Notes under the pieces: generated by a model
What the model saw: the letters and a program-made list of their open reading frames with translations, nothing else
What the model was told of the DNA's origin: nothing
The model's database searches: none
Shown: in pieces, positions 43,828-51,680 of the stretch
Layout: every line of letters starts with the position of its first letter
Position numbering within the stretch: position 1 is the stretch's first letter
Position numbers and translations under genes: made by a program
Source of the DNA: VXNE01 sp965248075
GTDB lineage: Bacteria; Pseudomonadota; Gammaproteobacteria; Pseudomonadales; Azotimanducaceae
DNA length: 64,000 bases
Direction: 5' to 3'
Assembly: GCA_965248075.1 (NCBI GenBank)
Contig: CBDFIL010000001.1
Location: 682,001 to 746,000, forward strand

Positions 43828-44029
43828 GATAGGCCAAGTGCGAGGCAAGGTCGCCGTCGTCGGGACCGTCCACACCAGCTTCGGCGAGGGCCCCGAGACG
43901 CTCCTCCATGCGGTCGAGTCGATCGAAGACCTCGGCCAGCGAACCAGGCGGCGCCGCGTCTTCCAGGCGGCCATTGGCCGCGGCCACCCGCCGAAAGTGG
44001 TCGCGTTCCCTGGGCGAAGCTCGATGCAT
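43784..44029 (-). CDS. small helical partner of the nucleotidyltransferase
   Basis: An 81-residue, highly charged and probably all-helical protein (ERDHFRRVAAANGRLEDAAP, VFDRLDRMEERLGALAEAG) ends 43 bases inside the nucleotidyltransferase gene on the same strand. Small genes in this position often encode the antitoxin of a nucleotidyltransferase toxin, but I do not recognise the family. With the partner broken it may be orphaned. Confidence 0.6.
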   Translation of the reverse strand: MHRASPRERDHFRRVAAANGRLEDAAPPGSLAEVFDRLDRMEERLGALAEAGVDGPDDGDLASHLAYLERLRRIDPAYRTW

Positions 44030-44142
44030 GGACGGAGTATAGCCCGGATGCTGCAACCGGCCGCTTGTGCCTCGGCCGCCGTCCAGTTGCGACCAACGGG
44101 AGTGACCGCCGAGCCTGGAGCCGGGCGTCGGGCGCGGCCTCA

Positions 44143-44607
44143 TCACCTCCATTGGGGCTCGATACCGTTCTCGCGAAGGAACTCCTCGGCCATCTCGAGG
44201 ACCTCCTGTTCCTGGAACGCGAAGTAGGCGCGCACGGCTTCTTCGTCGCGCACGTCCCGTTTCCATCTCCCTATCGCGCCGGACCAGGCCGCGCTCGCGC
44301 GTTCCCAACGCAACTCGTCATCGGTCCAGTTGGAACGCAGGAAGCGTATGAGGATGTCGCGTTGGTCCGGGTAGACGAGGGCGTCAATCTCCAGGTAGCG
44401 TGCGCGGTCGGCCACCACCCTCTCCCATATTTCCCGGTTCTCTTCCGCGGGCATGTTGGCCTCGTCCCACGCTTCCTCGTCGTTCTCGTACACCCACAGG
44501 ACATCACCGGTGTCCCTGTCCACATACGTCAACTGTCGAGCGCTGTAGCTGCCGTCGAAAGGGTGCTCGAAGGCGTTGATGAAGTCGATCTTGTGGATGG
44601 CCGGCAT
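44143..44607 (-). CDS. UPF0158-like protein
   Basis: The 154-residue protein has the pattern of UPF0158 (IDFINAFEHPFDG, YVDRDTGDVLWVYEND, ARYLEIDALVY, RAYFAFQEQEVLEMAEEFLRENGI). The family is small, acidic and of unknown function. The start MPAIHKIDF was chosen because upstream in-frame sequence runs into a hairpin-repeat fragment. Confidence 0.72.
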   Translation of the reverse strand: MPAIHKIDFINAFEHPFDGSYSARQLTYVDRDTGDVLWVYENDEEAWDEANMPAEENREIWERVVADRARYLEIDALVYPDQRDILIRFLRSNWTDDELRWERASAAWSGAIGRWKRDVRDEEAVRAYFAFQEQEVLEMAEEFLRENGIEPQWR

Positions 44608-44636
44608 CTGCTGTGTCCCCGGAACTGCTGTTCGCG

Positions 44637-44663
44637 CGGGACACCACAAGGGTGTCCCCTGCA
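44637..44663. repeat. half copy of the double-hairpin repeat
   Basis: GGGACACC-ACAA-GGGTGTCCCC is the right-hand hairpin with compensating changes that preserve pairing (ACACC with GGTGT). It lies directly before the UPF0158 start. Confidence 0.55.
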
Positions 44664-44750
44664 TGCTCACCCGGAATCTGCCGCCTTGCGTTGACAAGCA
44701 AATTTCGCGAAGCGCAAGATCGAATGATACGCGGAGGGAAGAGGACAAAG

Positions 44751-45206
44751 ATGGTCTCCGATCCCCACGTCATGGCCGGCCTGTCCGACGGCGGGGCCCA
44801 CACGAAGTTCTTCAGTGCGGGCAGCTACACGACGGACCTCCTGGTCTGGCTCGTACGGGACACGCAGACCCTGTCCCTCGAGGAGGCGCACTACCACCTG
44901 TCCTACCTGCCCGCGCAGGCAGCCGGCTTCATCGACCGGGGTTACCTGCGCGCCGGCGCGCCGGCGGACATCGTGGTCTACGACCTCGAAAACCTGAAGA
45001 TCGTTCCGGAGGACGGCCACGAGGTGGTCCGCGACTATCCCGCGAACGAGTGGCGCCGGGTCCGGAAGGCGGAGGGCTACCGCTGGATCCTCGTCAACGG
45101 CGAAGTGACCTTCGAGGACGGCCAGGCCACCGGCGCGATGCCGGGACAGTTGCTGCGCAACGGCGAGATCGCCGCGACGGCGCTGGGGCTCGCCGCCGGC
45201 GGGTAG
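44751..45206 (+). pseudogene. C-terminal fragment of an amidohydrolase (D-aminoacylase-like)
   Basis: About 151 codons match only the C-terminal third of amidohydrolase-family D-aminoacylases: GLSDGGAHTKFFSAGSYTTD, the LRAGAPADIVVYDLENLKI strand region and WILVNGEVTFEDGQATGAMPG. The metal-binding N-terminal barrel is missing, so the fragment should be inactive. Its TAG stop lies in a hairpin repeat. Confidence 0.75.
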
Positions 45207-45280
45207 GGGCGACCCTTGTGGTCGCCGGCGTCGCGGCCGTGCATGCATTCGAGACGGGACGCCACAAGGGCGTCCCCTAC
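45203..45280. repeat. double-hairpin repeat supplying a stop codon
   Basis: A complete copy, GTAGGGGCGACCCTTGTGG to GGGCGTCCCCTAC, between the amidohydrolase fragment and the PQQ dehydrogenase. TAG at 45204-45206 ends the fragment. Confidence 0.8.
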
Positions 45281-45361
45281 GACGCCCGCATCGCGGCATG
45301 CAGGCGTTCGAATTCGACTATATTGGTACGGGAGTACCTGGGACGACGGGGAGGATTGGCC

Positions 45362-47131
45362 ATGCGGGGTTGGATCGCTGCAATATCGATGACGGGACTG
45401 CTGGCGGCCTGTGAACCCGCGCAGCAGCCACCGGCGGAGCCCGCCGCGGAGGCAGTGGAGAACGCCGAGATCCCCAGAGCCCCCAGGCCCACCCACTGGA
45501 CCAGCGACGGCGACATCGGGGACGGCGGCGGGCCCGTGACCGAAGCGCACCTCCTGGCCGGGGCCTCCGATCCCGAGAAGTGGCTGCACTACAGCGGCGA
45601 CTACGACGGCCTGCGCCACTCGCCCGTCGACGACATCCATCGCGGCAACGTCGCGCAACTGCAGGTGGCCTGGGCTTTCCCGACCGGGACGCGCCACCAG
45701 TTCGAGGTGTCCCCGACCGTCTACGACGGGGTGATGTACGTGAGTTCGTCGCACAACCGCCTGTTCGCGCTCGATGCCGAGACGGGCGAGATGTTCTGGC
45801 GCTACGACCACCAGCAGCCCGGCGACCTCCGACTGTGCTGCGGTCGGGTGAACCGGGGCGCCGCGATCACGGGCGACACCGTGCTCATGGCGACCCTCGA
45901 CGCCAAGCTGCTCGCCTTCCACCGGCTGACCGGGGAACTCCAGTGGCAGACCACCCTCGCGGACTACAGCGAGGGCTTCAGTGCGACGTCGATGCCCATG
46001 GTCGTGAAGGACATGGCGATCATCGGCATCGCCGGCGGAGAGTTCGGGGTGCGCGGGTTCTTCGACGCCTACGACGTGCACACCGGGGAACGGCGCTGGC
46101 GGCACTACACGGTCCCGGTCGAGGGTGAGCCGGGAGTCGAGTCGTGGGCCGGCGACTCCTGGAAAACGGGCGGGGCTCCGGCGTGGACGAGCGGGGCGTA
46201 CGATGTCGAGACGGACATCCTCTACTGGACCACCGGCAACCCCGCCCCCGACTGGAACGGCGACCTGCGCGCCGGCGACAACCTGTACTCCAACAGCCTG
46301 CTCGCTGTGGACCCGGACACGGGCGAACGGCTCTGGCACTTCCAGTTCACGCCGCACGACGTCTGGGACTACGACGGCAACACGCACCTCTTCCTGACGG
46401 ACGTGGAACGCGACGGCGAGACGATCCCCGCGATCCTGCAGCCGAACCGGAACGGGTTCTTCTACATCCTGGACCGTGCTACCGGCGCGTTCCTGCATGC
46501 CTCCGAGTACGTCGAGGAACTCAACTGGGCGACGATGGGCGAGGACGGCCGGCCGATCGTCAATCCGCTCGCGAAGCCGACGGAAGAGCCGGACTACCGG
46601 GTCTGCCCGAGCAACCTCGGCGGCATGAACGGCGCCTGGGCCGGGGCCATGAACCCGGATCTCGGCCTCGTCTACGTCCCGTCGGTCGAGGGCTGCCAGT
46701 TCTATCAGAAAGGCATCGTCGTCTTCGTGAAGGGGCAGCAGTTCACGGGCGGTTCGCCGATCACGGTGGACGTCGACCAGGGCAAGGCGCACGGCAACGT
46801 CGTCGCGGTGGACAAGAACACCGGCGCAGTGCGCTGGCGGTACGTCGATGAGCATCCCATGATGGCGGGCGCCCTCTCGACCGCCGGCGGGCTCGTGTTC
46901 ACCGGCAACCAGTCCGGCCATGCCCTGGCCCTCGACGCCGAGACCGGAGAGCTGCTCTGGAAGTTCCGCATGGGCGGGGGCGTGCGCAGTCAGCCCGTCG
47001 CCTACCGCGCCGGCGGGAGAAGCTACGTCGCGATCGGTTCCGGCAACTCCACCGGCTTCGCCCGGCACGCGGGCGGCCCCACGAACCTCCCCGAAGGCGG
47101 CCACCTGTTCGTGTTCGCGTTGCCGCAGTGA
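45362..47131 (+). CDS. PQQ-dependent alcohol dehydrogenase, lipoprotein
   Basis: Quinoprotein dehydrogenases oxidise alcohols or aldehydes in the periplasm and pass electrons to cytochrome c. The 589-residue product has a lipoprotein signal (GLLAACEPA, lipobox Cys about residue 17), the adjacent Cys pair in LRLCCGRVNRG expected to form the vicinal disulfide, and repeated tryptophan-docking blades (DAETGEMFWRYD, DAETGELLWKFRMGGG). It overlaps the cytochrome gene by 4 bases. The substrate is unknown. Confidence 0.9.
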   Translation: MRGWIAAISMTGLLAACEPAQQPPAEPAAEAVENAEIPRAPRPTHWTSDGDIGDGGGPVTEAHLLAGASDPEKWLHYSGDYDGLRHSPVDDIHRGNVAQLQVAWAFPTGTRHQFEVSPTVYDGVMYVSSSHNRLFALDAETGEMFWRYDHQQPGDLRLCCGRVNRGAAITGDTVLMATLDAKLLAFHRLTGELQWQTTLADYSEGFSATSMPMVVKDMAIIGIAGGEFGVRGFFDAYDVHTGERRWRHYTVPVEGEPGVESWAGDSWKTGGAPAWTSGAYDVETDILYWTTGNPAPDWNGDLRAGDNLYSNSLLAVDPDTGERLWHFQFTPHDVWDYDGNTHLFLTDVERDGETIPAILQPNRNGFFYILDRATGAFLHASEYVEELNWATMGEDGRPIVNPLAKPTEEPDYRVCPSNLGGMNGAWAGAMNPDLGLVYVPSVEGCQFYQKGIVVFVKGQQFTGGSPITVDVDQGKAHGNVVAVDKNTGAVRWRYVDEHPMMAGALSTAGGLVFTGNQSGHALALDAETGELLWKFRMGGGVRSQPVAYRAGGRSYVAIGSGNSTGFARHAGGPTNLPEGGHLFVFALPQ

Positions 47132-47532
47132 GCCTGCCGACGCGGGCGCTCGGCCGCATCGGTCCCGTCGGCACGCGCCTCGGGCTGGGGTTGGCGACGC
47201 TCTGCACGCTGGCGGCCTGCACACCCGGCGCGCCGTCGAGCCCCGCCGACGCATTCCGCGCGAACCCCGCGGCACTGACCCGAGGCCGGCAACTCTTCAC
47301 CGGCGTCTGCGCCGGCTACTGCCACGGCCTGTCGCCCGGGCCCCGCGACGCTCCCTACCTCTTCGACTGCGTCTGGGTGCACGGCGGACGCGACGCGGAC
47401 TTGTTCCGGGTGATCTCCGGCGGTGTGCCGGAGACGCCCATGATCGCGTTCGGGGGGCAGCTTCCCGAGGGCGACGACGACATCTGGCGCCTCGTCGCCT
47501 ACATCGGCAGTGCCGGTTCGCAGAACTGCTGA
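47128..47532 (+). CDS. cytochrome c-like lipoprotein with CX3CH motif
   Basis: The 134-residue protein has an N-terminal lipoprotein signal (LCTLAACTPG) and a small cytochrome-like domain: GRQLFTGVCAGYCHGLSPG, GGVPETPMIAFGGQLPEGDDDIWRLVAYI. The heme site reads Cys-Ala-Gly-Tyr-Cys-His, three residues between the cysteines instead of two. The Met in TPMIAF is the probable axial ligand. The GTG start overlaps the dehydrogenase stop, so it is the likely electron acceptor. Confidence 0.82.
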   Translation: MSLPTRALGRIGPVGTRLGLGLATLCTLAACTPGAPSSPADAFRANPAALTRGRQLFTGVCAGYCHGLSPGPRDAPYLFDCVWVHGGRDADLFRVISGGVPETPMIAFGGQLPEGDDDIWRLVAYIGSAGSQNC

Positions 47533-47700
47533 CAGCCCCACGCAGCCGCACTCATCGCCCGACGAACCCGGAGACCCCACAAGGCCCTCAACCGCTACAA
47601 CACGCTCAGGCTGTCCGGAGTAGCATCCCGAACGGCTGAGTGGGGGGAAATTACGTTAACGTCGGTATGCTTGCGTAACTACAGTGCAGAGATGCGGTAG

Positions 47701-47814
47701 CGCAATTGGCTGGTCACGGGACGCACCGAGACAGGTCGCATCATCAGCGCCCGAAAGGCAACGGCACACGAAAGGAGAGCTTATGAAGAAGGGAGCTTCC
47801 AAGACCCTGACTGA
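47701..47814 (+). pseudogene. brnT: 3' remnant of a BrnT toxin gene
   Basis: The frame after a TAG at 47698 reads NWLVTGRTETGRIISARKA, then TAHERRAYEE, which is the conserved C-terminus of BrnT ribonuclease toxins. The rest of the gene is absent. It overlaps the brnA start as in intact operons. Confidence 0.7.
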
Positions 47815-48073
47815 TCGGCAGGCCGCCGAGATCCAGGCACTCGCCGCTCTCCCGGAAGACCGGATCGACACGAGCGACATTCCCGAGATTCTCGATTGGT
47901 CCGACGCGCAGCGTGGCGTGTTCTACCGACCGGTGAAGAAACAGATCACGCTGCGGTTGGACGCCGACGTGATCGCATGGTTCAGGGCCAACAGTCCCGG
48001 CGGTCGGGGATACCAGACCGAGATCAATCGGGTGCTTCGTCATCATGCGGTGCAGGCTCCGAAGAGAGCCTGA
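47783..48073 (+). CDS. brnA: BrnA-family antitoxin
   Basis: The 96-residue protein has the BrnA pattern: DTSDIPEILDWSDAQRGVFYRP, then KKQITLRLDADVIAWFRANSPGGRGYQTEINRVLR, a ribbon-helix-helix-type C-terminal DNA-binding region. The ATG follows AAGGAGAG. BrnA normally neutralises BrnT and represses the operon; here only a relic of BrnT precedes it, so it is probably orphaned. Confidence 0.87.
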   Translation: MKKGASKTLTDRQAAEIQALAALPEDRIDTSDIPEILDWSDAQRGVFYRPVKKQITLRLDADVIAWFRANSPGGRGYQTEINRVLRHHAVQAPKRA

Positions 48074-48075
48074 AC

Positions 48076-48768
48076 GTGTCGATAGACGAGGCCGCGACTG
48101 CATTCCTCCCCCTCGACTTCGAGGAGCGCCCCGTGGCCGAGATGCGCGATCGGGCACAGCGCTTCTACGACCTCATGCGCCGCCGCCGCACGGTGCGGGA
48201 CTTCTCCGATCGGGAGGTGCCCGCGGACATCATCGAATACGCCGTACGCACCGCAGGCAGCGCCCCGAGCGGGGCACACCGGCAACCGTGGCAATTCGTG
48301 GTGGTGACGGACTCCGCGAAAAAGGCCGAGATCCGCGCGGCGGCCGAGCGGGAGGAACGCGAGTTCTACGGTCGGCGCGCGTCCAGGGAATGGCTCGAAG
48401 CGCTGGCGCCGCTCGGGACCGATGCGAACAAGCCCTTCCTCACGACCGCGCCCGTGCTGATCGCCGTGTTCCTGCGCCGGTTCACATTCGTGGAGCGCGC
48501 CGACGGCAAGGGCCGGGAGCGCCTCAAGAACTACTACACCTCCGAGTCGGTCGGCATCGCGACGGGGCTCCTGATCGCCGCACTCCACAACGCGGGCCTC
48601 GCGACGCTGACCCACACGCCGAGCCCGATGCGTTTCCTGAACGCGCTGCTCGGCCGGCCGCGTCACGAGCGACCCTACCTGCTCCTCGTGGCGGGCTATC
48701 CGGCGCCCGACGCAAGAGTGCCCGTGCTGGAGCGCTACACGCTGGAGGAGCTGGCCACATTCGTCTGA
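48076..48768 (+). CDS. nitroreductase-fold protein of the iodotyrosine deiodinase type
   Basis: The 230-residue protein has the FMN-binding start MRRRRTVRDFSDREVP and SGAHRQPWQF, and a lid with Glu-x3-Tyr-x20-Lys (EEREFY to ANKPF). That is the spacing of the residues that hold the amino-acid part of halotyrosines in iodotyrosine deiodinase. This suggests a flavin reductase acting on halogenated tyrosine or a related zwitterion. It starts with GTG 2 bases after brnA, which is probably chance proximity. Confidence 0.82.
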   Translation: MSIDEAATAFLPLDFEERPVAEMRDRAQRFYDLMRRRRTVRDFSDREVPADIIEYAVRTAGSAPSGAHRQPWQFVVVTDSAKKAEIRAAAEREEREFYGRRASREWLEALAPLGTDANKPFLTTAPVLIAVFLRRFTFVERADGKGRERLKNYYTSESVGIATGLLIAALHNAGLATLTHTPSPMRFLNALLGRPRHERPYLLLVAGYPAPDARVPVLERYTLEELATFV

Positions 48769-48787
48769 ACCTGTCCTGGCAGGCCCT

Positions 48788-48865
48788 GTAGGGGCGACCC
48801 TCCTGGTCGCCCGTGTCGAGATCGTGCAAGCCCCGACCACGGGACGGGACAAGCCCGTCCCCTAC
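48788..48865. repeat. double-hairpin repeat, first of three tandem copies
   Basis: A complete 78-bp copy (GTAGGGGCGACCC to CCCCTAC). The 42 bases after it, ending GACGTGAGG, are also repeated, giving a tandem period of about 120 bp. It lies just after the nitroreductase gene. Confidence 0.85.
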
Positions 48866-48907
48866 ATGGTACCGGTCCCGCCATGCAGACCCCTCGCGAC
48901 GTGAGGT

Positions 48908-48986
48908 GTAGGGGTGACGCTCGTGGTCGCCCGTGTCGAGATCGTGCAAGCCCCCGACCACGGGACGGGACAAGCCCGTCCCCTAC
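48908..48986. repeat. double-hairpin repeat, second tandem copy
   Basis: Nearly identical to the first copy, with GTAGGGGTGACGC in the left arm. The same 42-bp linker follows. Confidence 0.85.
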
Positions 48987-49028
48987 ATGGTACCGGTCCC
49001 GCCATGCAGACCCCTCGCGACGTGAGAT

Positions 49029-49885
49029 GTAGGGGCGACCCTCGTGGTCGCCCGTGTCGAGATCGTGCAAGCCCCCGACCACGGGACGGGCCGGGTGGCC
49101 GAGGGTGGTCACCCACCCCCGGCTCCCGCAGATCCGGACGTGCCCGACTCGGGCATCCGGCTCCTCGAACCGTGGTATCGCTACGCGCAACGCGCGCACC
49201 CGCGAGCCGCCATTTCCGGCGGCTCCCCGCTACCTGCCGCACTTCCGTTGAGACGCTGATCTGGCTCGGTGGCCAAGGCGTCTGTCCGCACGGCAGTCCA
49301 TGATCCGATCCGCCGCTTCCCTCCGCCGGGTCCCCGTGGGGCGAGTTCCCCGACTTCATCGGTACTATCAGCGGACTCCGACTTCTCGACCCCCGTCCCG
49401 CCGCACTTCGTCTTCCTTCGCTTGGCGGTACCACTCGGTTGCCCTGTTCGCTCCCGCAGCATGGGCCGTACCCGCGGGCCTGGACTGACTTCTATCGCGG
49501 CCGTCCGCGCCGCGCGCTCCGGTGGAGACGTCGAGACCTCCCAGGTTCCTGGGCGACCCGTGCCTGCATGCCCCGCTCTCCGACCCCGGCGGAACCGGTC
49601 GCGCCAGACCATCTCGGCGCGCCGATGGTGCCTTCCACTCTTGTCACAGCGTCGGCTTCCGCGATGAGAACGATTTCGTGGCTCAATCACGCGGCCTGCA
49701 AGGCTTCCTGTGTACCCTTCGCAGACAGCGTCACCACTGCCCACGCAACACTCGGTTCCGGCTGGCTGGTCAACCTTGGCCGGTCAGGACTCGCACCTGC
49801 TGGGTCGCTAAGAAGGTTTCCGTCACTTCACATAACTTCCCCCTTCACCAAGCTTCGCCTGGCGCAAGACGAGCCCGTCCCCTAC
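49029..49885. repeat. double-hairpin repeat, third tandem copy, split by an intron-like insert
   Basis: The left part runs to GGGACGGG at 49090 and the right part resumes at 49869 (ACGAGCCCGTCCCCTAC). Joining them across the 778-bp insert rebuilds one full copy of the repeat. Confidence 0.8.
49091..49868 (-). mobile_element. ORF-less group II intron-like element, copy 1 (empty RIT site)
   Basis: On the minus strand the 3' part contains GAGCCGGATGCCC and GGGCACGTCCGGATC, a 34-nt hairpin with the layout of group II intron domain V. It is followed by TGCGGGAGCC and a GGGTGGG-TGA-CCACCC stem as in domain VI, ending CCACCC. The element is about 778 nt with no reverse transcriptase and no credible ORF. 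A near-identical copy is at 56575-60803. It lies downstream of the sulfatase gene inside a terminator-like hairpin, the target habit of class C introns. The 5' end (CTTGCGCCAGG) is not the canonical GUGYG, so the 5' limit is uncertain. Confidence 0.65.
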
Positions 49886-49912
49886 ATCCCGGGAATGCAG
49901 ATCAGCGGTGTC

Positions 49913-51445
49913 TCACTCGCTCGGCGCGAGGCGGCCGGGAGGCGTACCTGGCGTGGGCGGCGGACGCACCGGGGACACCAGCGCCCGGTCCGCGGTCGGG
50001 TCGTAGTCCGGGTTGTGGGTCGGCATGGGCGTGCCCACGGCCGCGAGATACGCCTTCAATTCCTCGTGCAGCGATGCCGCGACCTGTGGGCGGAAGCGCG
50101 ACAGGTCCGTCGTCTCGGAGAGGTCGAGATCCAGGTCGTACAGGTACGTGCGCCCGGATTCGAGTTCCCAGATCAGCTTGTGGTTGTTGCGCCGGATCGC
50201 TGTCTGCGGGGCGACGTGCTTCATGTTGCGGTAGGCGCCGTAGAACCAGACGAGCGGCTCCGTGCCGCGTCGCACTTCGCCCACCCCGCCGTTGGTGAGC
50301 ACGCCGTGCAGGCTGCCGCCGTCCTGGTGCTCGGGCAGGGATCCCGACGCCCCCACCCAGTCGGCGACGGTGGCGAAGAAATCGTAGCCGATGGCGGGGA
50401 CGTCGCTGCGCGACCCGCCCGCGATGCCCGGGCCGCGGACGAGCAGGGGCACGCGGATGCCGCCCTCCCACACGTGCGTCTTGCCCCAGGCAAGCGGCAC
50501 GTTGTTGGTGACGGGGACATCGGACTCGCCGCCATTGTCCGAGGTGTAGATGACGTACGTGGAGTCCGCCAGACCGTGCTCGTCGAGGGTGTCGAGAATG
50601 CGTCCGACGCCGTCGTCGAGCTCCGCCGTCATCGCCGCGTAGACCGTGCTCGTGTGGCGCAGGTTGACGAAGCGACCGAACGGGCCCCCGGCCGGCGGTT
50701 CCGGCGTGATGAGATCGTTGAACGCCTGGACGGTGTCGTCACGCGCGAGGACCGGCGTGTGCACCGCGTAGTAGGACACCTGCACGAAGAACGGCCGCCT
50801 CGCCTCCGCCTGCTCCGCGATGAAGCGCAGCGCCTCGTCGGTCACCTCGCCGCTACGCTTCGGGTCGGGTGCACCCTGGTCGCCGGGTGCGTTGGTCGTC
50901 GGCCCGCTGTGCGCGTCGTAGCCGTGGCGCTCCGGGGACTCGCCGCCCATGTGCCACTTGCCGAAGTGGCCGGTCGCGTAGTTCGGATCGTGTCCCTTCA
51001 GGAACTCCGCGATCGTGACTTCCTCGTCCGACAGCTCGCGGATCGGCAGTGGGACGTTCATGGGTTTGTTGACGTACATCGCGTCGTAGAAGAACTGGAT
51101 GCCGGCGCGACCCTCCTCGTCGGGCACGACGTCGATGATGTCCGTCGCCCCGAGGCGGGCCGCGGTCTTGCCGGTCTGGATGCTCATCCGCGTCGGCGAG
51201 CAGTTCGGCGCCGGGGAGTAGGCGTTCGAGAAGGTCATGCCCTCCGCCGCCAGGCGTTCGAGGCTGGGCGTCCGGTAGAGGTCGCTCATGGAGTTCGCCA
51301 CCCGGGCGTCCATCTGCACGGAGGTTCCCGTCCAGCCCTGGTCGTCGGACAGGATGAGGACGATGTTCTGTGCGGCCGCCGGCGACGCGACGCCGGCCAG
51401 GAAGGCGCAGCCCAACGCACAGGTGGAAAGCGAGCGAAGTTTCAT
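49913..51445 (-). CDS. exported sulfatase
   Basis: The 510-residue protein has a signal peptide (residues 1-26, ending SPAAAQ), the N-terminal metal block IVLILSDDQGW and the sulfatase signature NCSPTRMSIQTGK, whose Cys in C-x-P-x-R becomes formylglycine, followed by GHFGKWHMGG. It should hydrolyse sulfate esters in the periplasm. The start at 51445 directly precedes the signal peptide. A TonB-receptor relic upstream hints at a lost uptake partner. The maturase is not in the window. Confidence 0.92.
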   Translation of the reverse strand: MKLRSLSTCALGCAFLAGVASPAAAQNIVLILSDDQGWTGTSVQMDARVANSMSDLYRTPSLERLAAEGMTFSNAYSPAPNCSPTRMSIQTGKTAARLGATDIIDVVPDEEGRAGIQFFYDAMYVNKPMNVPLPIRELSDEEVTIAEFLKGHDPNYATGHFGKWHMGGESPERHGYDAHSGPTTNAPGDQGAPDPKRSGEVTDEALRFIAEQAEARRPFFVQVSYYAVHTPVLARDDTVQAFNDLITPEPPAGGPFGRFVNLRHTSTVYAAMTAELDDGVGRILDTLDEHGLADSTYVIYTSDNGGESDVPVTNNVPLAWGKTHVWEGGIRVPLLVRGPGIAGGSRSDVPAIGYDFFATVADWVGASGSLPEHQDGGSLHGVLTNGGVGEVRRGTEPLVWFYGAYRNMKHVAPQTAIRRNNHKLIWELESGRTYLYDLDLDLSETTDLSRFRPQVAASLHEELKAYLAAVGTPMPTHNPDYDPTADRALVSPVRPPPTPGTPPGRLAPSE

Positions 51446-51543
51446 CGACGCGGCCTCAACGTGGTGAGGCATCGCATTCAACCGACCTTCTCCCGCGTCT
51501 GCAAGAGACACGGGAGAGATCGTGGCGAGACGGGCGCTTCGCC

Positions 51544-51680
51544 TACCCCCGGAACCGCACCCGAACGCCGAACTTCCGCGGCTGGCTCGTGCTGATGCGC
51601 GGGTCGTAGTAGCCGGAGTTCTGGAAGATCTCCGCCCGCTCGTCCGTGGCGTTCGTGACGAACAGTTCCGCGCACCATCG
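51544..51680 (-). pseudogene. C-terminal remnant of a TonB-dependent receptor
   Basis: About 45 codons read AELFVTNATDERAEIFQNSG, then YYDPRISTSQPRKFGVRVRFRG and a stop, the last strands of an outer-membrane TonB-dependent receptor ending in the typical aromatic-x-Arg-Phe pattern. Upstream sequence has stops and frame breaks. It lies 99 bases before the sulfatase start on the same strand. Confidence 0.8.

Noticed and set aside
49091..49868. The duplicated 780-bp block as an insertion sequence
   Set aside because: There is no transposase, terminal inverted repeat or target duplication. Domain V/VI-like hairpins and the insertion site fit a group II intron better.
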